A DNA stretch of 64,000 nucleotides from positions 186,001-250,000 of the forward strand of contig BORH01000001.1 in the NCBI GenBank assembly GCA_018333075.1, read 5' to 3'. The DNA is from Heyndrickxia sporothermodurans (GTDB taxonomy: Bacteria; Bacillota; Bacilli; Bacillales; Bacillaceae_C). Under the pieces are notes generated by a model. The model was given only the letters and a program-made list of their open reading frames with translations. It ran no database searches and was not told where the DNA came from. Of the stretch, positions 55,612 to 64,000 are shown piece by piece. The position numbers and the translations under genes are program-made. Position 1 is the first letter of the stretch. Each line of letters opens with the position of its first letter.

Positions 55612-55938
55612 TTATGCATCTTCCTGAGCTTCTTCTTTCTTGTAATTATGCCGGCGTATTTTATAGACAATTAAGATAAGTGATGCAACAACTAAACCTT
55701 CTGCTATTGGAAGGAAAATCCCAAGAAAGGTCAATATCGTGCATCCAAATGCTAAAAATAAATAGATAATTGCCGTTTTCAATAGTGGAAGTTTTTGAGC
55801 GAAACCTAACTTGAAAACAAGTATACATAAGGCCACAATAGTGATATATAGCATCCACATTCCAACTTTAGGATGCTGGTCCACTCTATATAATCCAGCA
55901 AAAAAGGATAGATGTTCCTGCACATTAATTTCAGGCAC
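55612..55938 (-). CDS. ylaH: YlaH-like membrane protein
   Basis: The 108-residue protein has three membrane helices (about residues 25-43, 52-75 and 78-97) and a charged tail. It matches YlaH at [19 protein letters not shown] and [20 protein letters not shown]. The open frame starts upstream at 55959, but the GTG at 55938 has GTAGGGGTG about 7 bases before it, so I choose that. It lies beside typA on the same strand with a 117-base gap. Function is unknown. Confidence 0.88.
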   Translation of the reverse strand: MPEINVQEHLSFFAGLYRVDQHPKVGMWMLYITIVALCILVFKLGFAQKLPLLKTAIIYLFLAFGCTILTFLGIFLPIAEGLVVASLILIVYKIRRHNYKKEEAQEDA

Positions 55939-56055
55939 TTTAAACACCCCTACACACATTTTAATTCTAATCCTATCTTAACCTTAATTGTCAAGGAAAG
56001 CAAAGTACAATACTTTTTATGCTATCTCAAAGATATTATACTAAGCTTCAAGTTA

Positions 56056-57894
56056 CTATTTTGTTTCGGCATATTTTAATTTCTTAGCAGCCTTTTCACG
56101 TTCATTTTTATTTAATATCTTTTTGCGTAAACGGATGGACTCAGGTGTTACCTCACAATATTCATCATCATTCAAATATTCAAGAGCTTCTTCTAATGAC
56201 ATCGTTCTTGGCTTTTTGATGACAGATGTTTGATCTTTTGTAGCTGAACGAACATTTGTAGCATGCTTTACTTTTGTAATGTTAACGGTAATATCATTTT
56301 CACGAGTATTTTCTCCTACGATCATTCCCTCGTATATATCTGTACCTGGTTCAACAAATATCGTTCCTCTGTCTTCAACCTGCATAATGCCATATGTTGT
56401 TGCTTTTCCTGTTTCCATAGAAACTAGTACACCTTGATGTCTTCCACCTACTCGACCTGGTTGCATAGGCTGATAGCTATCAAATGAATGATTTAAAATT
56501 CCATATCCACGAGTTAAAGTCATAAATTCAGTTGTATAACCAATTAATCCTCGTGCAGGAACATTAAAAATAAGGCGAACTTGCCCATTTCCATTATTGC
56601 TCATATCAAGCATTTCACCTTTTCGTGATCCAAGTGATTCAATAATTGAACCTGTATGCTCTTCAGGAATATCTATTTGTACACGTTCGATTGGTTCACA
56701 CTTTACACCATCAATTTCTTTAACAATGACTTCTGGTTTTGATACTTGAAGTTCATAACCTTCACGACGCATATTTTCGATTAGAATTGAAAGATGTAGT
56801 TCCCCACGTCCCGATACAACCCATGAATCAGGTGAATCAGTATTTTCAACTCTTAAGCTAACATCTGTTTGTAATTGGGAACGTAAACGTTCTTCAATTT
56901 TTCTAGCTGTAATAAATTTCCCTTCACGTCCTGCAAACGGACTATTATTCACAATAAATGTCATTTGCAATGTAGGTTCATCAATACGTAATGGCTGTAG
57001 TGGCTCTTGATGTTCAACAGGGCATACTGTTTCACCAACATTAATATCTTCCATTCCTGAAACCGCTACAAGATCACCGGAATAGGCCTCCTCAATTTCT
57101 TGACGCTTCAATCCAAAGAATCCAAACAATTTTGTAACACGGAATTGTTTAACTGTACCATCTAATTTCATTAATGCAACTTGTTGCCCAACTTTCATGG
57201 TACCGCGGAAAATACGACCGATTCCGATTCTTCCGACATAGTCATTATAATCTAATAATGCCACCTGGAATTGAAGAGGTTCTTCTTTCGTATCAGCTGG
57301 AGCAGGAATGTGTTCAATAATTGTATCAAATAAAACTTTCATATTTTCATCCTGTTTCTCAGGATTATCACTTGCTGTCCCATTAATGCCAGAAGCGTAA
57401 ATAACTGGGAACTCTAATTGATCCTCGTTCGCATCAAGCTCAATAAATAGCTCAATCACCTCATCTACTACTTCTTCAGGACGTGCAAAGTCACGATCGA
57501 TTTTATTAACAACAACAATCGGTGTTAAATTTTGCTCCAATGCTTTCTTTAATACGAAACGTGTTTGAGGCATACAGCCTTCATAAGCATCAACAACAAG
57601 AAGTACACCATCTACCATTTTCATGATCCGTTCAACTTCTCCACCGAAGTCAGCGTGTCCTGGTGTATCCATAATATTAATTTTTATATCTTTATATTGA
57701 ATAGCGGTATTCTTAGCTAAGATCGTAATACCTCTTTCACGTTCAATATCGTTTGAATCCATTGCACGTTCAGCAACTTGCTCATTTGAACGAAATGTTC
57801 CAGATTGTTTGAGCAATTGATCAACAAGAGTGGTTTTCCCATGGTCAACGTGTGCAATTATTGCTATATTACGTAAATCTTCTCTCATTTTCAA
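56056..57894 (-). CDS. typA: Translational GTPase TypA/BipA
   Basis: TypA/BipA is a ribosome-associated GTPase that supports 50S assembly and stress or cold adaptation. The 612-residue protein has the G domain with [14 protein letters not shown] (P-loop), [26 protein letters not shown] and [15 protein letters not shown]. Domain II, EF-G-like domains and the family C-terminal domain follow. The start is TTG with AGGAGG 8 bases upstream. Length is normal. It is ylaG of B. subtilis. Confidence 0.97.
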   Translation of the reverse strand: MKMREDLRNIAIIAHVDHGKTTLVDQLLKQSGTFRSNEQVAERAMDSNDIERERGITILAKNTAIQYKDIKINIMDTPGHADFGGEVERIMKMVDGVLLVVDAYEGCMPQTRFVLKKALEQNLTPIVVVNKIDRDFARPEEVVDEVIELFIELDANEDQLEFPVIYASGINGTASDNPEKQDENMKVLFDTIIEHIPAPADTKEEPLQFQVALLDYNDYVGRIGIGRIFRGTMKVGQQVALMKLDGTVKQFRVTKLFGFFGLKRQEIEEAYSGDLVAVSGMEDINVGETVCPVEHQEPLQPLRIDEPTLQMTFIVNNSPFAGREGKFITARKIEERLRSQLQTDVSLRVENTDSPDSWVVSGRGELHLSILIENMRREGYELQVSKPEVIVKEIDGVKCEPIERVQIDIPEEHTGSIIESLGSRKGEMLDMSNNGNGQVRLIFNVPARGLIGYTTEFMTLTRGYGILNHSFDSYQPMQPGRVGGRHQGVLVSMETGKATTYGIMQVEDRGTIFVEPGTDIYEGMIVGENTRENDITVNITKVKHATNVRSATKDQTSVIKKPRTMSLEEALEYLNDDEYCEVTPESIRLRKKILNKNEREKAAKKLKYAETK

Positions 57895-58113
57895 AAGTGG
57901 TTCCTCCTGCCATTATGTCCGTCAATGATTAGTATATCTTTAACTTACGTATTATATCATAGTTATTTATAAATCTCCAAGTACTCTATTTTTCCATGTA
58001 TTCTGATTTGGTTCAAAACGTCTTTGCGAAAATTACTTATATGAAGTAAAATATAAAAGAATTTTAAATTGTTTTTAATAGCCTTTTTATAGCTTATTTT
58101 AGGAGGCAATAAT

Positions 58114-58299
58114 ATGAAAGAAATTAAATGGATATTTGTACTTTTCGCAACCATTGCAGCTGCATCAATGGTTGGTATCGGGGTATCAATAGGTGAAAAA
58201 AGTATATTAGGAATACTCATATGCATTATTACATTAATAGTGGTTATGGGCTTTGGGTTTAAAACGAAAGCAAAGATGCGTGAGGAAGGACGTTTATAA
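58114..58299 (+). CDS. ylaF: DUF5325 small membrane protein YlaF
   Basis: The 61-residue protein has two membrane helices (about residues 5-25 and 31-49) and a basic tail (KTKAKMREEGR). It matches the YlaF pattern and location upstream of typA. The ATG has AGGAGGCAATAAT upstream. It ends at a strong terminator. Function is unknown. Confidence 0.85.
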   Translation: MKEIKWIFVLFATIAAASMVGIGVSIGEKSILGILICIITLIVVMGFGFKTKAKMREEGRL

Positions 58300-58343
58300 T
58301 AGTGATTAAATAATTAAATAATCACTATCTTTCTAAACCACGA

Positions 58344-58375
58344 AAGAGCTACCTATATCTACTTAGGTAGCTCTT
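58344..58375. terminator. Terminator between ylaF and suhB-like gene
   Basis: A 12-bp stem (AAGAGCTACCTA arms) with an 8-base loop is followed on the plus strand by CATTTTTT. It lies between convergent genes. Confidence 0.9.
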
Positions 58376-58387
58376 CATTTTTTCAAC

Positions 58388-59179
58388 TTACTTTAATAGG
58401 TATTGATTTAATATTTCCTCATGCAGACATTTAGTACTAACAAACACGGTATTGCTTTCTAATATATTTAAATTCTCACCCTTAACTGTAGTGACTTTTC
58501 CTCCAAGTTCTTCTACAAGCAATCTTCCAGCAGCAAAATCCCACGGAGATAGCCTCATTGCAATATAAGCATCTAATCTTCCCGTAGCTACATACGCAAA
58601 TTCCAATGATGCAGCTCCAAGAGACCTAGTGGCACGTGAATCACGTACTAACTCATGTAAGTTTTCAATAGGTATATGCCGATTTGAGATTAACCATGAC
58701 GAATTTATGCCAATAATCGCATCCATTACTTTTGTATTGGTTAACTTCGGAATAGGTGCCCCATTTAAGTAGGCTCCTTTTCCAGGCTCAACAAAATAAA
58801 GTTCATCAAGTACTACATCATATATGTACCCTAGCTTTCCTACACCATTTTCGTAAATGCCAATAGATATGGCAAAGTTTCTTTGTTGATGAACAAAGTT
58901 AACAGTTCCATCTATGGGATCAATAATCCAAAGTACACCTTCAGTTTTCTCAATTTCATCGCCATGTCCTTCTTCACCTATTATTTGGTGTTCTGGGAAA
59001 TATTGAAGGATATTTTGAACAAAAAACTGTTCGGTTTCTTTATCAATATTAGTAACTAAATCATTGCGATCCGATTTTGACTGGACCTCCAATGTCTTTT
59101 TAAATGACTCCATAATTCTATTTCTAGCTTCTTTTAACCATTGTCTAACATATGTATCAATTTGCTCCCAATTAGCCAT
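58388..59179 (-). CDS. suhB: Inositol monophosphatase family protein (SuhB/YktC)
   Basis: This 263-residue metal-dependent phosphatase hydrolyses inositol-1-phosphate or related sugar phosphates. The magnesium-binding motifs are intact: the GEEGHGDE Glu, WIIDPIDGTVNFVHQ and SPWDFAAGRLLVEELGG. It corresponds to yktC of B. subtilis. The ATG at 59179 is favoured over two earlier ATGs because GGAGG is 8 bases upstream of it. It faces ylaF with a shared terminator. Confidence 0.92.
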   Translation of the reverse strand: MANWEQIDTYVRQWLKEARNRIMESFKKTLEVQSKSDRNDLVTNIDKETEQFFVQNILQYFPEHQIIGEEGHGDEIEKTEGVLWIIDPIDGTVNFVHQQRNFAISIGIYENGVGKLGYIYDVVLDELYFVEPGKGAYLNGAPIPKLTNTKVMDAIIGINSSWLISNRHIPIENLHELVRDSRATRSLGAASLEFAYVATGRLDAYIAMRLSPWDFAAGRLLVEELGGKVTTVKGENLNILESNTVFVSTKCLHEEILNQYLLK

Positions 59180-59271
59180 GGCCATAGCCTCCATCACAAC
59201 TTAATTTGTAAATAGCTTAAAGGAAAATATTATGTAATTCAAGTAATTCGTTTTATCCTCATAAAAATGAA

Positions 59272-59290
59272 CCCCATCTGTTTGATGAGG
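59272..59290 (-). terminator. Weak terminator after the small helical gene
   Basis: A 7-bp stem with one G-U pair (CCTCATC with GATGGGG on the minus strand) and an AAACA loop is followed by TTCATTTTTATG. Confidence 0.6.
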
Positions 59291-59323
59291 AACAGGGAGT
59301 CCGCATTCAAAACGAAAATACTT

Positions 59324-59518
59324 TCACATTGCTTTCATCTTTAATAATTCTTCTCTAATTTTTTCTAATCTTCTTTTCGACATATCTTTCTTTTTATTAT
59401 CATTTTCTTGGATCGCTTCAAAAAGGACAGCTAGCTCATAGTCCATTTCTAATCTTAAAACGGCAATACGTTGTTGATCATATTTTTTCTTTTTCGATGT
59501 ATTCATTACTTGTTTCAT
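59324..59518 (-). CDS. Small helical protein, function unknown
   Basis: The 64-residue protein is very rich in Lys and Glu and looks like two helices (YDQQRIAVLRLEMDYELAVL and RRLEKIREELLKMKAM). I do not recognise the family. The ATG at 59518 has GGAAGG about 11 bases upstream; the frame starts 9 codons earlier at an ATG without a clear site. It is transcribed away from yktB and towards the suhB-like gene, with a weak hairpin after it. Similar short genes sit between suhB and yktB in relatives, as far as I recall. Confidence 0.65.
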   Translation of the reverse strand: MKQVMNTSKKKKYDQQRIAVLRLEMDYELAVLFEAIQENDNKKKDMSKRRLEKIREELLKMKAM

Positions 59519-59730
59519 GAACTTCACATCCTTCCACGTTTTCATCTTAACTGATAATGAAATTTTCTGATATTACTTTATTTATATTGTATGTTCATTC
59601 ATTCAGCATGTAACTAAAATGTGTAATTACCTAATTTTTTTGAAACCAAATGCAAATCTTTTTAGGTAATCAACTATCTATGATAAAATATGGTCAACTT
59701 ATATGAAGGAAGATAATGGAGGCTTTACTT

Positions 59731-60351
59731 ATGGATTCACTAAAATTTACACAGTCCGATTTTGATGTATTCGACATCGACGGTCTTGAAGCAAGAATGG
59801 AACTATTAATTTCAAACATAAGACCAAAATTAGAATATTTAGGAAAGCACTTTACCCCTACATTAAGTACTTTCACTGGAAATGAAATGTTTCCACATGT
59901 TGCGAAACATGCCAGAAGAACAATCAATCCTCCAAAAGATACATGGGTAGCTTTTGCCAACAATAAACGCGGTTATAAAATGCTTCCACATTTTCAAATA
60001 GGTCTTTGGAAAACACATGTATTTGTTTGGTTTGCTGTCATATATGAAGCTCCTAATAAAGCAGAGTACGGAAAAAAGCTAGAGCAAAACATCGATCATA
60101 TCATGAAAACCATTCCACCTCACTTTGTTTGGTCGGGTGATCATATGAAGCATGATGCAACTCCAATGACAGATTTAAATAGAGATGGATTATTACAATT
60201 GTTTAAACGACTGTATTCAGTTAAAAAAGCAGAAATTTTATGTGGCATTCAAATTCCTCGCGATCAAGCAGTACTTATGGTGGAAGAGGAATGGCTTAAT
60301 ACAATAAATGATGCCTTTCAACATTTAATACCCCTATATCGATTAACATAA
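59731..60351 (+). CDS. yktB: UPF0637/DUF1054 family protein YktB
   Basis: The 206-residue cytoplasmic protein matches YktB throughout: FTQSDFDVFDIDGLEARME, PHVAKHARRTINPPKDTWVAF, NKRGYKMLPHFQIGLW and HFVWSGDHMKHDA. No catalytic function is known. The frame opens at an ATG at 59716, but the ATG at 59731 has GGAGG 8 bases upstream and gives the usual N-terminus. It converges on yktA with a shared terminator. Confidence 0.92.
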   Translation: MDSLKFTQSDFDVFDIDGLEARMELLISNIRPKLEYLGKHFTPTLSTFTGNEMFPHVAKHARRTINPPKDTWVAFANNKRGYKMLPHFQIGLWKTHVFVWFAVIYEAPNKAEYGKKLEQNIDHIMKTIPPHFVWSGDHMKHDATPMTDLNRDGLLQLFKRLYSVKKAEILCGIQIPRDQAVLMVEEEWLNTINDAFQHLIPLYRLT

Positions 60352-60370
60352 ACAATTTTCCTTCTATCAA

Positions 60371-60409
60371 AAATGTAAAAAACCTCTTTAATAGAGGTTT
60401 TTTACATTT
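60371..60409. terminator. Bidirectional terminator between yktB and yktA
   Basis: A long stem (AAATGTAAAAAACCTCT arms) with a TTAAT loop carries T runs on both strands. The yktA stop codon lies inside it. Confidence 0.92.
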
Positions 60410-60671
60410 TTATAAGACTACCTGTTTCTGAATCCTTCATTCTTTTTACAACCTGATAGGAAGAATAGCCACTCTCTTTTTCAAATTCGTTACAGTATTT
60501 TTTTTCATCTGACTTTCCTGGAATAATTTCTTTAAAGCGTCGATATTTCTCCATTAATTCATCACGTTGAATCCCTTTTTCATATGCCTTTTCAATTGCT
60601 TCAAAAAATTTAATTACGTCAATTACCTCAGTTGTAGACCAATCCATTGAAAAAGGATATTGATATTCCAT
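60402..60671 (-). CDS. yktA: UPF0223 family protein YktA
   Basis: The 89-residue helical protein is a UPF0223 member, with [22 protein letters not shown] and [31 protein letters not shown]-type sequence ending in RMKD. No enzymatic motif is seen. The ribosome binding site is weak (GGTG about 6 bases upstream). It lies next to the nitronate monooxygenase-like gene on the same strand. Function is unknown. Confidence 0.92.
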   Translation of the reverse strand: MEYQYPFSMDWSTTEVIDVIKFFEAIEKAYEKGIQRDELMEKYRRFKEIIPGKSDEKKYCNEFEKESGYSSYQVVKRMKDSETGSLIKM

Positions 60672-60709
60672 TTTAACACCGTCTTTCTAGTTGAATAACT
60701 TGTTTTAAT

Positions 60710-61669
60710 TTACTTTCCCCATTGATGTCGAATTTCATTAGCTTCTTTTATTATCCGATTGATCAATTCCTCAACAGATGGGATATCATCGATCAACCCC
60801 ATCACTTGACCAGCCCAAGCAAATCCTCCATCCTCCATACCATTATATATATAATTTTTATTGGCTTGTCCACTAATAAATTGTTTTAATTCCTCATAGC
60901 CTGCTTTCATTTTTTCAAGTTCTAAAATTTTTTCTGTCCACTTATTTGTAATCGCGCGTCCTGGAGCCCCAAGAGTACGTTTAATAACTGTTGTATCGGA
61001 TACAGTGCCCTTTACTATAGCAGATTTATATTTTTCATTTGCATGAACACATTCCTTCGTTGCTATAAAACGAGTACCCATTTCAATTCCTTCCGCCCCT
61101 AAGCTAAGAGCTGCCATTAATCCTCTTCCATCTCCGATACCTCCAGAAGCAATGACCGGTATTGAAACAGCATCTACGACATGAGGAATTAAAACAAGAG
61201 TGCTGGTATCATCCTTTCCTAAATGACCGCCACCTTCTTGTCCGACTACTATTACTGCATCCGCTCCTAGTTGCTCTGCTTTTTGCGCCTGACGCTTTGC
61301 TGCAACTAGTACAAGTTTCTTAACATCAACTCCATCTAAATAGTTAAAAAACGGTTCTGGATTTCCACCTGTTACTGAAACAACAGGTACCTCTTCCTCA
61401 ATTGCAACATCTAAAAAATGAGTATACGGCCTTCCATGCTGTCCAATAGCAAAATTAACACCAAAGGGACCAGACGTTAATTTTTTCACTTTTTGAATTT
61501 CCTCGCGAAGGGCTTCCGGACTTTCTAATGACATGGCTGTAATTTGCCCTAAACCACCCGAATTAGACACAGCGGAAGCAAGCTCTGAATAAGCCAAGTA
61601 TGCAAGACCACCTTGAATAATCGGATATTTAATATTCAATAATTCAGTCACTTTCGTATTCCAAGTCAT
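60710..61669 (-). CDS. Nitronate monooxygenase / enoyl-ACP reductase II-like flavoprotein
   Basis: This 319-residue TIM-barrel FMN enzyme of the 2-nitropropane dioxygenase family has IKYPIIQGGLAYLAYSELASAVS, VSVTGGNP, VVGQEGGGHLG, the phosphate-binding IPVIASGGIGDGRGLMAALSLGAEGIEMGTRF and a C-terminal helix. It resembles both nitronate monooxygenase and FabK, which cannot be told apart safely by eye. The sequence lies away from fatty acid genes, so nitronate detoxification is the more likely job. The ATG at 61669 has GGAGG 6 bases upstream. It is divergent from speA. Confidence 0.88.
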   Translation of the reverse strand: MTWNTKVTELLNIKYPIIQGGLAYLAYSELASAVSNSGGLGQITAMSLESPEALREEIQKVKKLTSGPFGVNFAIGQHGRPYTHFLDVAIEEEVPVVSVTGGNPEPFFNYLDGVDVKKLVLVAAKRQAQKAEQLGADAVIVVGQEGGGHLGKDDTSTLVLIPHVVDAVSIPVIASGGIGDGRGLMAALSLGAEGIEMGTRFIATKECVHANEKYKSAIVKGTVSDTTVIKRTLGAPGRAITNKWTEKILELEKMKAGYEELKQFISGQANKNYIYNGMEDGGFAWAGQVMGLIDDIPSVEELINRIIKEANEIRHQWGK

Positions 61670-61774
61670 ATGTATCCTCCTCATCAGTTGAATCAAATCC
61701 ATTCATATATCAATATATTTTCTTTATTACTTCTCTAGATAATTGATTATTTCCTTTCAAATGAAAGAAACTAT

Positions 61775-61803
61775 TTTCAAAGGATAAGTTTAAATGCTAT
61801 AAT
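61775..61803 (+). promoter_or_regulatory. Likely sigma-A promoter of speA
   Basis: TTTCAA, then 17 bases, then exact TATAAT, with the -10 box 64 bases upstream of the speA start. The -35 box is weak. Confidence 0.5.
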
Positions 61804-61866
61804 TTCTTTTGTTTTATTAATCTTTAACTGCTATGCATTTTACATTAAAAAGAGGTGTAAATATAA

Positions 61867-63336
61867 TTGTCACAATTTGAAACTCCGTTATTTACTGGGT
61901 TAGTGGAACATGCTAAGAAAAATCCAGTTCAATTTCATATTCCTGGACATAAAAAAGGCACAGGAATTGACCCAGATTTTCGGCAATATATCGGTGATAA
62001 CGCTTTGTCTATCGATTTAATAAATATTGCTCCATTGGATGATCTTCATCAACCAAAAGGCATGATAGGTAAAGCACAGGAATTGGCAGCAGAAGCATTC
62101 GGAGCTGATCATACATTCTTCTCTGTTCAAGGAACCAGTGGTGCGATTATGGCTATGATTATGTCTGTTTGCGGCCCTGGTGATAAAATCATTGTCCCAA
62201 GAAATGTTCATAAATCTGTCATGTCAGCAATTGTTTTTTCTGGAGCTATTCCTATTTTCATTCATCCAGAAATTGATCCAATCCTGGGTATTTCCCACGG
62301 AATTACTCCAGAATCAGTTTCAAAGGCATTGCAGCAAAACCCTGATGCTAAAGGGGTTTTAGTTATTAACCCAACTTATTTTGGAATAGCGTGTGATTTG
62401 AAAAAAATTGTTGAAATCGCTCATTCATATCAAGTCCCAGTACTTGTAGATGAAGCGCATGGGGTTCATATTCATTTTCATGATGAACTACCCGTTTCAG
62501 CTATGCAGGCAGGTGCAGATATGGCTGCCACTAGTGTCCACAAACTTGGTGGTTCAATGACTCAAAGTTCCGTTTTAAATGTAAAAGAAGGATTGATTTC
62601 TTCAAATCGTGTAGCAACCATATTAAGTATGCTAACAACGACATCAACTTCTTATTTACTTCTTGCCTCACTTGATGTTGCTCGAAAAAGACTTGCAACT
62701 GAGGGGAAAGAATTATTAGATAAAACAATTAAGCTAGCTCAAGATGTGCGATCAAAAATAAACATGATTGATCATTTATATTGCGTAGGAAAAGAAATAC
62801 TTGGTTCAAAAGCTACTTTCGGGATTGACCCGACAAAAATTATTATTTCCGTTAAGGATCTTGGAATAACCGGGTATGATGCAGAGAAATGGCTACGTGA
62901 GGTTTATAATATAGAGGTTGAACTCTCAGATTTATATAATATTCTTTGTCTTATTACACCTGGAGATACTGAAAGAGAAGCTAATATATTAATAAAAGCC
63001 TTACAGCAACTTTCAGATCAGTTTTCACACTTATCTGGTTCAGTAAATGTTCAGGTAATGCTTCCTGATATTCCTGTTTTGTCTCTTACCCCAAGAGATG
63101 CATTTTATGCAGAAACAGAAGTAGTTCCTTTTGATGAATCTGCTGGCAGAATCATTGCGGAATTTATAATGGTTTATCCTCCGGGAATTCCAATTTTTAT
63201 ACCGGGTGAAATTATTACTGAAGAAAATTTAAAATATGTACGTAAAAATATTGAGGTTGGATTACCTGTCCAAGGACCTGAAGATTTTGAACTTAAAACT
63301 TTACGTGTTATTAAAGAACATAAGGCAATAAAATGA
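61867..63336 (+). CDS. speA: Arginine decarboxylase SpeA (Orn/Lys/Arg decarboxylase family)
   Basis: SpeA decarboxylates arginine to agmatine, the entry to polyamine synthesis in Bacillus. The 489-residue PLP enzyme starts SQFETPLFTGLVEHAKKNPVQFHIPGHKKG. It shows VQGTSGAIMAMIMSVC, LVDEAHGVHIHF and the PLP lysine in TSVHKLGGSMTQSS, plus the C-terminal domain with YPPGIPIFIPGE. Start is TTG with AGAGGTG 9 bases upstream. It matches B. subtilis SpeA in size; lysine specificity cannot be excluded by sequence alone. sr1p lies directly downstream on the opposite strand, as SR1 does near speA in B. subtilis. Confidence 0.93.
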   Translation: MSQFETPLFTGLVEHAKKNPVQFHIPGHKKGTGIDPDFRQYIGDNALSIDLINIAPLDDLHQPKGMIGKAQELAAEAFGADHTFFSVQGTSGAIMAMIMSVCGPGDKIIVPRNVHKSVMSAIVFSGAIPIFIHPEIDPILGISHGITPESVSKALQQNPDAKGVLVINPTYFGIACDLKKIVEIAHSYQVPVLVDEAHGVHIHFHDELPVSAMQAGADMAATSVHKLGGSMTQSSVLNVKEGLISSNRVATILSMLTTTSTSYLLLASLDVARKRLATEGKELLDKTIKLAQDVRSKINMIDHLYCVGKEILGSKATFGIDPTKIIISVKDLGITGYDAEKWLREVYNIEVELSDLYNILCLITPGDTEREANILIKALQQLSDQFSHLSGSVNVQVMLPDIPVLSLTPRDAFYAETEVVPFDESAGRIIAEFIMVYPPGIPIFIPGEIITEENLKYVRKNIEVGLPVQGPEDFELKTLRVIKEHKAIK

Positions 63337-63362
63337 CAGCTTTCTCCTAACGGAGAAAGCTG
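63337..63362. terminator. Bidirectional terminator between speA and sr1p
   Basis: An 11-bp perfect stem (CAGCTTTCTCC arms) with a TAAC loop starts right after the speA stop. On the minus strand it lies 17 bases after the sr1p stop and is followed by TCATTTTATT, so it can end the SR1-type RNA. Confidence 0.85.
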
Positions 63363-63379
63363 TTTGTATTTCAAAAAAA

Positions 63380-63505
63380 TTATGCGTTTTCTTTTACATG
63401 ATCCTCATTATGGCATTTTTTACAATTAGAATATAAAACGGTTACTTTTTCATCCTCAAAATGTTCAATTATTTTATTACAATTTCGACAAACTAAAGTT
63501 CCCAT
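63380..63505 (-). CDS. sr1p: GapA-binding peptide SR1P
   Basis: The 41-residue peptide begins MGTLVCRNCNKIIEHFEDEK and ends with a second Cys pair, CKKC, followed by HNEDHVKENA. This matches SR1P, encoded by the dual-function regulatory RNA SR1 of B. subtilis. SR1P binds GapA and promotes its association with RNase J1, and the RNA itself base-pairs with ahrC mRNA. The two CxxC pairs suggest a zinc knuckle. GGAAGGGG lies 8 bases before the ATG. The gene is too short for standard predictions, but the Cys spacing and the HFEDEKVTVLY core are convincing. Confidence 0.93.
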   Translation of the reverse strand: MGTLVCRNCNKIIEHFEDEKVTVLYSNCKKCHNEDHVKENA

Positions 63506-63524
63506 TTAAATATCCCCTTCCTAA

Positions 63525-63538
63525 AGTAAACGTTTTCT
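63525..63538. promoter_or_regulatory. Possible CcpA site upstream of sr1p
   Basis: AGTAAACGTTTTCT carries the cre core AAACGTTT with two outer mismatches and lies about 20 bases before the sr1p start, inside the leader. SR1 of B. subtilis is under CcpN and CcpA control; I could not find a clear CcpN site. Confidence 0.4.
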
Positions 63539-63763
63539 TTCTACTTCTATAATAATACATACCAATAATTTTTTAAAGCCTAATTTGTATGTCGTTTTTA
63601 TACAATCATTCACATTAAGTATGACTAATATATCTTAAAGGCTATTAAAAGGTTGTATTATTTAGAAATAGTTATAAAAATTTAATCAATTGATTAATAA
63701 ACACTTACGGAGGGATGTTTTTAATACTACTAATATTAATAAATGAATAAACAAATTAGACAC

Positions 63764-64000
63764 TCATAAATGGCTTGTTAAAAAACCCATAAAACGGATA
63801 AATGAAAAAGGAGAAGGTAATATTTGTTGGAAAATAATTTGAAGTAAAAAATAGATAGATAAGCTTGAAATAGTAATCAGTATGGTCGCACGATTCGATT
63901 TCACAATCAATCTTGCTAATAAAAATGCTAAATAGAAAAAGACAATAAATACAATGATTCTATATATTAAATGATCCCTATTTGAAAGCCACACAGCTAG
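63764..64000 (-). CDS. Membrane protein, partial at window edge
   Basis: The last 78 codons of a minus-strand gene are visible; the frame stays open to the window edge. A GTG near the edge is an internal codon rather than a proven start. Two to three hydrophobic helices are visible (YRIIVFIVFFYLAFLLARLI and ILITISSLSIYFLLQIIF), then a short tail. I do not recognise the family. It lies upstream of sr1p on the same strand, with 258 bases between. Confidence 0.65.
   Translation of the reverse strand, partial: LAVWLSNRDHLIYRIIVFIVFFYLAFLLARLIVKSNRATILITISSLSIYFLLQIIFQQILPSPFSFIRFMGFLTSHL

Overview
The window is a chromosomal segment of a low-GC, endospore-forming member of the Bacillaceae. Three things point there. 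Gene order is that of the Bacillus subtilis speA-ykt-yla-ftsW-pycA-cta-ylb-dcw segment, read here from right to left. Sporulation genes are present (spoVD, spoVE, ylbJ, a RsfA-type regulator). AGGAGG-type ribosome binding sites with many TTG and GTG starts occur throughout. I saw no rRNA, tRNA, CRISPR array, prophage or intact insertion sequence. Products are assigned by recognising protein families from the translated sequence; no database search was run.

Layout. 1-15 kb, minus strand: the division and cell wall (dcw) cluster, mraZ-rsmH-ftsL-pbpB-spoVD-murE-(MurF-like half protein)-mraY-murD-spoVE, then divIB-ylxW-ylxX-sbp. murG and murB, which separate spoVE from divIB in B. subtilis, are absent here. 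15-24 kb: bshC, a DUF3397 membrane protein and panE, then an inserted three-gene biotin-dependent acyl-CoA carboxylase operon, ylbP, a RsfA-like regulator and a crotonase-family enzyme. 24-38 kb: the ylb block (rpmF, ylbN, ylbM/tmcAL, ylbL, ylbK, ylbJ, coaD, rsmD, ylbG, ylbF, ylbE, ylbD, ylbC, a frameshifted ylbB and a YugN-like protein). It is interrupted by a stalk-domain protein, a small unknown gene, a lipoprotein and a structured RNA-like element. 38-46 kb: yozB/ctaM-like, ctaG, ctaF-E-D-C (caa3 oxidase), ctaB and the divergent ctaA. 46-52 kb: pycA, ftsW, ylaN. 52-60 kb: ylaL, phoH-like ylaK, ylaJ, ylaI, ylaH, typA/bipA, ylaF. 58-64 kb: suhB-like phosphatase, small yktA/yktB-type genes, a nitronate monooxygenase-like enzyme, speA, the GapA-binding peptide gene sr1p, and a membrane-protein gene cut by the window edge.

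How the genes work together. The dcw genes make lipid-linked peptidoglycan precursors and build the division and spore-cortex synthases: PBP2B with FtsW for division, SpoVD with SpoVE for the cortex. The cta genes make heme A, insert it and assemble a caa3 cytochrome oxidase. PycA refills the TCA cycle. The inserted carboxylase operon has a near-consensus CcpA site and a nested palindrome in its leader, so it looks carbon-regulated.

Points most worth a second look: the MurF N-domain-like protein without an ATP site between murE and mraY; the missing murG-murB; three GTGG boxes at exact 10-bp spacing before mraZ; the nested palindrome before the carboxylase operon; the structured element upstream of rsmD (ylbH); the one-base frameshift in ylbB; and two copies of an interspersed repeat with an internal deletion.
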